NCBI GenBank assembly: GCA_031283795.1
Contig: JAITBB010000061.1
Coordinates: forward strand, 1 to 5,195
Direction: 5' to 3'
Source: Rickettsiales bacterium
GTDB taxonomy: Bacteria > Pseudomonadota > Alphaproteobacteria > Rickettsiales > UBA1997
DNA: 5,195 nucleotides
This document shows positions 1 through 5,195 of this stretch, one piece after another (the first letter of the stretch is position 1; every line of letters starts with the position of its first letter). The translations under genes were made by a program, and so were the position numbers. The notes under the pieces are model-generated. The model made no database searches and was not told the origin of the DNA. It saw only the letters and a program-made list of their open reading frames with translations.

Positions 1-3000
1 AGACCTTTTGGATCTCCTCGACCACATACTTTGTGAAAGCCTCTATTCCTAGAATTTTAAGAATATCGTGCGGAACCTTATCTCCGTCTATTATGTCATC
101 ACCCTTTCTGATCTTATCACCATCCTTCACAAAGAGGTGTTTGCCCTTAGGAATTACGTAGTTGACCTCCTGCTCTTCCTCTTTGTTATCCGGAATGATT
201 GTGATGACACGTCTGGTCTTATAGTCTCTCTCACCAAAGACCACTGTTCCATTAATGGCGGACATAACGGCGTAGTTCTTTGGTTTCCTAGCCTCAAATA
301 ACTCAGCCACTCTGGGCAGACCACCCGTTATGTCCTTATTTTTTATTGAGTCCTTCTGAGTTCTAGCCAGAATATCGCCAGCTTTGACCTCCTGTCCGTT
401 GGTTACATTCAGCACTGTCCCGATAGATAGTTCGGAATTTGTCGTATTTTCACCATTAGACACGACCAGAGTTGGCTTCATTGTCTGTTTATTTCTAAAC
501 CTCCTCCAATCTATAATGTTTTTTGAGGAAATACCGGTCAATTCGTCTATTTTCTCCTTAAGGGATACGCCATCAACCAGATCTTTGAACTCGACTACCC
601 CATCGTGCATGGCTATTATGGAGTAATTATATGGATCCCATTCTGCCAGAAAATCACCCTTCTTGACCCTATCTCCATCCCTGAACAGAACCTTGGCACC
701 AAATGGTAAGCTATATTTAGCGACTATCCTAGCACCGTCGACAATTATCATCTCGGCGTCCTTACTGACGACTATAGTTGCGCCATCCCTATTGACTATA
801 GACTCCATGTTGACTATTTTCAGCAGACCATCCCCTGGAGAAACAATGTTCGACTCTGTACCTGTAATCATGGCGCCTCCAAGATGTCGAGTGTTCATCG
901 TCAGCTGAGTGCCGGGCTCTCCCACAGCCTGGGCTGCCACTATGCCAACGGCTTCGCCGACACTGACAAGTCTTTTCGTTGTCAGATCTCTACCATAGCA
1001 TTTTGCACAAACCCCATGCTCATGTCTGCAGGTCAGCACCGATCTGACCATCACCTTTTTAATTCCTGTTTTTTCTATGGAGTCGGCAATTTTTTCATCG
1101 ATGAGTTCACCAGCACCTATGATGACTTCCCCAGTTGGGCCAATAACATCGTTCAGAGCGGTTCGTCCAACCACCTTAGCGGCCAGAGATGTCCTAACCA
1201 CACCATTTTCAATTTTAGCCTCCATTCCTATGCCCACATTGGTTTGGCAATCATTGTCCACAACTATGCAATCCTGGGAGACATCCACAAGTCTTCTTGT
1301 GAGATAGCCGGCGTTGGCAGTTCTGAGGGCGGTGTCCACCATGGATTTTCTTCCGGTGTAGGTGGAAAGGAAATATTCCAAAACGGACAGACCCTCCTTA
1401 AAGTTAGATAGAACCGGAGTTTCAATGATCTCACCGCTCTGTTTAGCTAGTAGACCCCTGATACCACACATTTGCTGTATGTTGCTCTCGTTACCCCTTG
1501 CTCCGGATGTTGTGAATAGGAATAGTGAGTTTGCTACACTTCCAGATTTGTTCACCGAAATTTGACCAACCAGCAGCTTCTTGACGAGATTTATGCAGTT
1601 ATCCCATATTTCGATGACTCTGTTATACCTCTCTCCAGACGTTATCAGACCATCCTGATATTGTAGATTAATATTCTTAACATCCTCCTCTGCCTTGGAT
1701 ATGAGTTTGGTCTTATCCGGAGGAATTATCATGTCGTCCTTTCCTATGGATATGCCTGACAGCGTTGAACTTTTAAATCCCAGTTGCATTATGTTGTCAC
1801 AGAATAGGGCGGTTTCGTCCTGATCCGTCTCTTCGAATACAAGATTAATAATTTTAGATATTTCCTTCTTACCCACAGGCATATTGACGAGAGAGAAACC
1901 AAATTTTTTCTTGCAGCCATCTGGAAGTAGTTCGAACAGCTTCACTCTCCCCGGGGTGGTAACAACCTTTTTATACTCAATCTCCATAGTTCCCTCATCG
2001 GATTCCGAGCTTCTAGCACTTTCAAGCGCACTATCGAGCCTATATCTGAACAGAATCGGATCGTTTAAACCAATTCTTTTTCTGAAGAGAGCATGTTCCA
2101 GCTCATCCAGAGAAGATACGGCAATTTTTGGCTTCGCAGCGCTTCCTCCAACAGGATCCAGAGTCAAATAGTAGAGTCCCAGCAGCACATCCTGACTAGG
2201 AATTATATTTGGCTTTCCATCCTGAGGGTTAAGTATGTTATTGTTTGACATCATCAGTATCCTTGACTCGGCCTGGGCTTCTACGGACAGCGGAATGTGG
2301 ACAGCCATCTGATCTCCGTCAAAATCGGCATTGAATGACTTGCAGACCAGTGGATGGAGTTGAATCGCCTTGCCCTCTATCAGCAGAGGTTCAAAGGCTT
2401 GGATTCCAAGTCTATGGAGGGTTGGCGCCCTGTTTAGAAGGACGGGATGTTCTCCTATAACCTCCTCCAGAATATCCCAAACCTCCGGAGTCTCAGAATC
2501 TACTAGTTTCCTCGAATGCCTTATCCCATTGGACATGCCATAGAGCTCCAATTTGGCATATATAAACGGTTTAAATAGTTCCAGCGCCATTTTTTTCGGC
2601 AGACCGCACTGATGTAGCTTTAGATTTGGACCCACAACTATTACGGAACGGCCTGAGTAATCGACCCTTTTACCCAGCAAGTTCTGTCTAAACCTACCCT
2701 GTTTACCCTTCAACATATCGCTGAGCGACTTAAACGGCCTCTTATTCTGAGTCTTAACGGGATTTGCACTCTTACTGTTGTCCAGAAGGGAATCAACCGC
2801 CTCCTGGAGCATTCTCTTTTCATTTTTAATTATTATATCCGGAGCCTCGAGTTCCAGTAGCCTCCTTAGCCTATTGTTTCTATTTATAACCCTTCGGTAC
2901 AGTTCGTTCAGGTCAGCACTGGCAAAATTTCCTCCATCCAGCTGGACGAGAGGTCTGATCTCCGGCGGTATGACCGGCAAGACTGTCAGGACCATCCACT

Positions 3001-3727
3001 CTGGTCTGTTGTTGGACTCTATAAAACTCTCGGTTAGACTCAGTCTCTTGATTATCTTTGTCCTCTTTAATTCTGACTTGGTTTCAGCCAACTCTCTTCT
3101 CAGCTTGTCCCTTAGTTTGACCAGGTCTATGTCCGATAGTAGCTTATGTATCGCCTCGGCGCCAGTTCCAACCTCAAAGGAACCTGATCCGTATTCATTC
3201 TGGAGTTTCTCACACTCTTCATCGGAGATCAGTTGCCCATTCTCCAAAGGTGTCATTTTCGCGTCCGTGACAATGTGAGTCTCAAAATATATAACCTTCT
3301 CCACATATTTTGGCATTATATTCAGCATCGTGCTGATTCTAGATGGCAGGGATTTCAGGAACCATATGTGTGCCACCGGAGCAGCAAGTTCTATGTGCCC
3401 CATTCTCTCACGTCTGACCTTCGAGCTCGTTATCTCGACGCCACACTTTTCACATACGATCCCCTTATACTTTATTCTTTTATACTTTCCACAGAGACAC
3501 TCATAGTCCCTGACCGGACCGAAAATTTTCGCACAGAACAGACCATCCTTTTCTGGTTTAAAGGTCCTATAGTTGATCGTTTCCGGCTTTGTAACTTCAC
3601 CATAGGACCATGATCTTATTTTTTCTGGTCCGGCTATCGATATTTTCAGTGCGTTAAAGTCTGTGGAATCCAGCGCCTGACTGCTGATATTCATCAGTCC
3701 AAAGGAAGAAGTTCCATCTAGTGCCAT
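1..3727 (-). CDS. rpoC: DNA-directed RNA polymerase subunit beta', N-terminal 1242 residues (3' end outside window)
   Basis: Largest core subunit of RNA polymerase, holding the catalytic Mg site. No in-frame stop from the ATG at 3727 to position 1. An in-frame TAA lies six codons upstream with no start between; Met12 is a less likely alternative start. Visible in order: zinc site 1 (C77, C79, C92, C95), the clamp, lid (about 262-275), rudder (about 316-330), [20 protein letters not shown] (340-359), [10 protein letters not shown] (432-441), catalytic NADFDGDQ (466-473; D468, D470, D472), SGARG (741-745), bridge helix (about 781-817), zinc site 2 (C827, C900, C907, C910), trigger helix 1 (about 941-952), an SI3-type insert (about 955-1126) and trigger helix 2 ([20 protein letters not shown], 1131-1150). 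By comparison with E. coli (1407 residues) roughly 150 C-terminal residues are missing. Unusual residues sit in lid, rudder, bridge helix and trigger helix, while all catalytic and zinc ligands remain. Only about six arginines use CGN codons. Probably an operon with rpoB. Confidence 0.98.
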   Translation of the reverse strand, partial: MALDGTSSFGLMNISSQALDSTDFNALKISIAGPEKIRSWSYGEVTKPETINYRTFKPEKDGLFCAKIFGPVRDYECLCGKYKRIKYKGIVCEKCGVEITSSKVRRERMGHIELAAPVAHIWFLKSLPSRISTMLNIMPKYVEKVIYFETHIVTDAKMTPLENGQLISDEECEKLQNEYGSGSFEVGTGAEAIHKLLSDIDLVKLRDKLRRELAETKSELKRTKIIKRLSLTESFIESNNRPEWMVLTVLPVIPPEIRPLVQLDGGNFASADLNELYRRVINRNNRLRRLLELEAPDIIIKNEKRMLQEAVDSLLDNSKSANPVKTQNKRPFKSLSDMLKGKQGRFRQNLLGKRVDYSGRSVIVVGPNLKLHQCGLPKKMALELFKPFIYAKLELYGMSNGIRHSRKLVDSETPEVWDILEEVIGEHPVLLNRAPTLHRLGIQAFEPLLIEGKAIQLHPLVCKSFNADFDGDQMAVHIPLSVEAQAESRILMMSNNNILNPQDGKPNIIPSQDVLLGLYYLTLDPVGGSAAKPKIAVSSLDELEHALFRKRIGLNDPILFRYRLDSALESARSSESDEGTMEIEYKKVVTTPGRVKLFELLPDGCKKKFGFSLVNMPVGKKEISKIINLVFEETDQDETALFCDNIMQLGFKSSTLSGISIGKDDMIIPPDKTKLISKAEEDVKNINLQYQDGLITSGERYNRVIEIWDNCINLVKKLLVGQISVNKSGSVANSLFLFTTSGARGNESNIQQMCGIRGLLAKQSGEIIETPVLSNFKEGLSVLEYFLSTYTGRKSMVDTALRTANAGYLTRRLVDVSQDCIVVDNDCQTNVGIGMEAKIENGVVRTSLAAKVVGRTALNDVIGPTGEVIIGAGELIDEKIADSIEKTGIKKVMVRSVLTCRHEHGVCAKCYGRDLTTKRLVSVGEAVGIVAAQAVGEPGTQLTMNTRHLGGAMITGTESNIVSPGDGLLKIVNMESIVNRDGATIVVSKDAEMIIVDGARIVAKYSLPFGAKVLFRDGDRVKKGDFLAEWDPYNYSIIAMHDGVVEFKDLVDGVSLKEKIDELTGISSKNIIDWRRFRNKQTMKPTLVVSNGENTTNSELSIGTVLNVTNGQEVKAGDILARTQKDSIKNKDITGGLPRVAELFEARKPKNYAVMSAINGTVVFGERDYKTRRVITIIPDNKEEEQEVNYVIPKGKHLFVKDGDKIRKGDDIIDGDKVPHDILKILGIEAFTKYVVEEIQKV

Positions 3728-3785
3728 ATGTTTCTTTCTATTTTATAGTAATAAAAGGGACAAAAAATTTTCATTTAATCGGAAA
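3728..3785 (-). other. rpoB-rpoC intergenic spacer
   Basis: A 58-base, strongly AT-rich gap between the rpoB stop and the rpoC start. I see no stem-loop followed by a T run on the minus strand; the short T6 run near its start has no GC-rich stem before it. Nothing argues against read-through from rpoB into rpoC, the usual arrangement of this operon. The spacer shows that the genes are separate here, unlike the fused rpoBC of Wolbachia. An 18-codon ATG frame (3774-3718) crosses the spacer into rpoC and is probably chance. Confidence 0.8.
3734..3739 (-). promoter_or_regulatory. Weak ribosome binding site of rpoC
   Basis: On the minus strand the purine run AGAAAG lies six bases before the ATG at 3727. 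It matches the anti-Shine-Dalgarno sequence only partly, but position and purine content support this ATG as the rpoC start. A better match, AAGAGGTGA, covers the last codons and stop of rpoB but is nearly 60 bases from the rpoC start, too far to serve it directly. Confidence 0.45.
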
Positions 3786-5195
3786 TCACCTCTTAACAAG
3801 TTCAAGATTTAAGCCAAGAGACCTAACCTCCTTGACCATAACATTGAAGGATTCCGGCACACCGCAGGAGAAACTCTGGGAACCCTGGACAATAGATTCA
3901 TAGATTTTAAGCCTCCCCACTATATCGTCGGACTTAACAGTGAGCATTTCCTGAAGAGTATAGGCGGCGCCGTAGGCCTGCAGGGCCCAGCACTCCATTT
4001 CTCCGAATCTCTGTCCTCCAAAGTGGGATTTACCACCAAGTGGCTGCTGGGTAATGAGACTGTATGGTCCCGTCGATCTGGCGTGGATTTTGCTCTCGAC
4101 CATGTGATGTAGCTTCAACATATACATATAGCCAATGGTCAATGGTCTATCGAAGTATTCCCCTGTTCGACCGTCGATCAGTCTCACCTGGCCGCTCTTG
4201 TCTATGCCCGCCTCCTCCATGAGCTGCTCGATATCCTCTGTGGATATGTTCTCAAAGGAGCCAGTTGCAAATGGCACATTTCTTTTCAATTTTTCTGCAA
4301 ACTCAAGCAAATCATCATCGTTTAGCGATTTTATATATTCAACCTCTCTTGGCATTTTGTATATTCTCAACAGCTTTGCCCTAACTTTTTTAGCTGTATC
4401 CTTAGACATACTAACCAGCAGAGAGGAAATCTGTTCTCCAAGCTTACGAGACACAAAACCCAGGTGAGTTTCCAGCAGCTGACCCACGTTCATACGGGAC
4501 GGAATGCTAAGAGGACTCAGAAGAATATCCATTGGGGTTCCGTTATCCATGTAGGGCATGTCCTCAACGGGTAAAACCCTAGAGATAACACCCTTATTAC
4601 CGTATCTACCAGACATTTTATCTCCTGCCTGTATCTTATGCTTTGTGGCCACAATAACCTTAACCTTCTTTAGAGTTCCCTGCGTCAGTTCGTCACACTC
4701 CCTAACCTTAAGGGCACTTTCGGAAAATAATTTTTCTATGGACACTATGGTCTCCTTAAATTCCCTACCCAACTCTTCAATCTTTTTGTTGGCCGACGAA
4801 TCGCTGACCGTAATCTTTGGCAGAAGTCCATTCTGAATCTGTTCCAGCAGCTCATCCGTAATCACGCTGCCCTTTTTAATCTTGTCTATGCCCTTTTCCA
4901 AAGACTGGTTCAGGATCAGAGGCTTAATCTTATCAAGAAAGCTTTTTCTCAGAAGGGATATTTCCATGTTTTTGCTTTCGGACAGTTCCTCTATCCTAGC
5001 GTCATCTATGGATTTTGCCCTTTCATCCTTGTCCAGTCCGTTTCTAGTGTACACCTTAACATCTATGACAGTACCGGACACCACATTCGGTGGGACATAT
5101 AGAGAAGAATCCTTAACATCCATGGCCTTTTCCCCAAATATGACCTTGAGAAGCTTTTCCTCCGGGGTCTGTGGGGCGTCAGTCTTTGGAGTGGT
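3786..5195 (-). CDS. rpoB: DNA-directed RNA polymerase subunit beta, C-terminal 469 residues (5' end outside window)
   Basis: Beta subunit of the cytoplasmic RNA polymerase core, which joins NTPs into RNA on a DNA template. The frame is open to the window edge, so the gene starts upstream; the ATG at 5123-5121 is an internal Met, because 24 codons before it ([15 protein letters not shown]) already match RpoB. Fragment residues 40-60 ([20 protein letters not shown]) are followed by a variable helical stretch (about 60-165). Next come the active-site segment [10 protein letters not shown], with lysines 185 and 193 matching E. coli K1065 and K1073, then [15 protein letters not shown] (232-246), [11 protein letters not shown] (369-379, His matching E. 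coli H1237), QQPLGGK and GGQRFGEME. The C-terminal clamp anchor is [18 protein letters not shown] to [20 protein letters not shown], ending in VKR and TGA. That is the usual RpoB end, so the 3' end is complete. Oddities are GRYGNKG for GRHGNKG and WALQAYGA for WALEAYGA. rpoC follows after 58 bases, presumably co-transcribed. Identity is certain from conserved blocks; species assignment is not. Confidence 0.98.
   Translation of the reverse strand, partial: TTPKTDAPQTPEEKLLKVIFGEKAMDVKDSSLYVPPNVVSGTVIDVKVYTRNGLDKDERAKSIDDARIEELSESKNMEISLLRKSFLDKIKPLILNQSLEKGIDKIKKGSVITDELLEQIQNGLLPKITVSDSSANKKIEELGREFKETIVSIEKLFSESALKVRECDELTQGTLKKVKVIVATKHKIQAGDKMSGRYGNKGVISRVLPVEDMPYMDNGTPMDILLSPLSIPSRMNVGQLLETHLGFVSRKLGEQISSLLVSMSKDTAKKVRAKLLRIYKMPREVEYIKSLNDDDLLEFAEKLKRNVPFATGSFENISTEDIEQLMEEAGIDKSGQVRLIDGRTGEYFDRPLTIGYMYMLKLHHMVESKIHARSTGPYSLITQQPLGGKSHFGGQRFGEMECWALQAYGAAYTLQEMLTVKSDDIVGRLKIYESIVQGSQSFSCGVPESFNVMVKEVRSLGLNLELVKR

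Noticed and set aside
884..1411. A 175-codon plus-strand open frame antisense to rpoC
   Set aside because: It lies opposite the bridge helix, zinc site 2 and the start of the trigger loop of rpoC, whose protein is strongly conserved. Its translation has no recognisable motif and it is a shadow frame.
2778..3278. A 166-codon plus-strand open frame rich in Ser and Leu
   Set aside because: It is antisense to the rpoC clamp region. The Ser/Leu richness mirrors the Arg (AGA/AGG) and Glu/Lys codons of the real gene, and it can be explained without a gene of its own.
1..3727. rpoC as a decaying pseudogene, considered because of changes at conserved sites
   Set aside because: All 1242 codons are open, the catalytic aspartates and all eight zinc cysteines are present, and the flanks of each altered motif are intact.
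1..3788. Reassigned stop codon (TGA as Trp), considered because of divergent motifs in a possible symbiont
   Set aside because: Every conserved Trp I read in rpoC is TGG, no TGA occurs in frame, and rpoB ends with TGA exactly at the expected C-terminus.
3720..3795. rpoB-rpoC fusion or a terminator between the genes
   Set aside because: A clear TGA ends rpoB and an in-frame TAA precedes the rpoC ATG, so they are separate. The T-rich stretch lacks a preceding stem-loop.
5121..5123. ATG as the start of a 445-residue rpoB-like gene
   Set aside because: The same frame continues without a stop to 5195 and encodes conserved RpoB residues (TPEEKLL, FGEKA), so this Met is internal.

Overview
The window holds the adjacent 3' part of rpoB and 5' part of rpoC, the two large subunits of bacterial RNA polymerase. 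Both are on the minus strand and both are cut by a window edge. Read in the direction of transcription (right to left), rpoB enters at 5195 and stops with TGA at 3788-3786. A 58-base spacer follows, and rpoC starts at 3727 and runs open through position 1. About 99% of the window is coding. I see no RNA gene, mobile element, CRISPR array, convincing terminator or other gene on either strand. Long plus-strand open frames are antisense shadows of these two genes.

The organism is a bacterium, most likely an alphaproteobacterium and possibly a fast-evolving, host-associated Rickettsiales- or Holosporales-like lineage. The beta' subunit carries the long insertion between the two trigger-loop helices (SI3) typical of proteobacteria. 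Its N-terminal region reads [20 protein letters not shown], as I recall it from Rickettsia-type proteins. Beta has DKDERA where E. coli has EKDKRA. Base composition is moderate (mid-40s % GC by eye), yet arginine is coded almost only by AGA/AGG and ATA isoleucine is frequent. TGG is the only tryptophan codon and TGA is a true stop, so the standard code applies. Genus cannot be fixed from the sequence.

The two proteins form the catalytic centre together. Beta supplies the two active-site lysines and the C-terminal clamp anchor. Beta' supplies the Mg-binding NADFDGD loop, lid, rudder, bridge helix, trigger loop and both zinc sites. Catalytic aspartates, zinc cysteines and active-site lysines are all intact and neither frame is broken, so both genes look functional.

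The notable feature is a cluster of substitutions at positions that are nearly invariant in bacterial RNA polymerase: the trigger helix (MRTFH to MNTRH), the bridge-helix hinge, a secondary-channel arginine, the rudder arginine cluster, the lid, and beta GRHGNKG to GRYGNKG. These comparisons rest on remembered family sequences and need an alignment. I see no sign of a new multi-gene system; any novelty lies in the polymerase itself.
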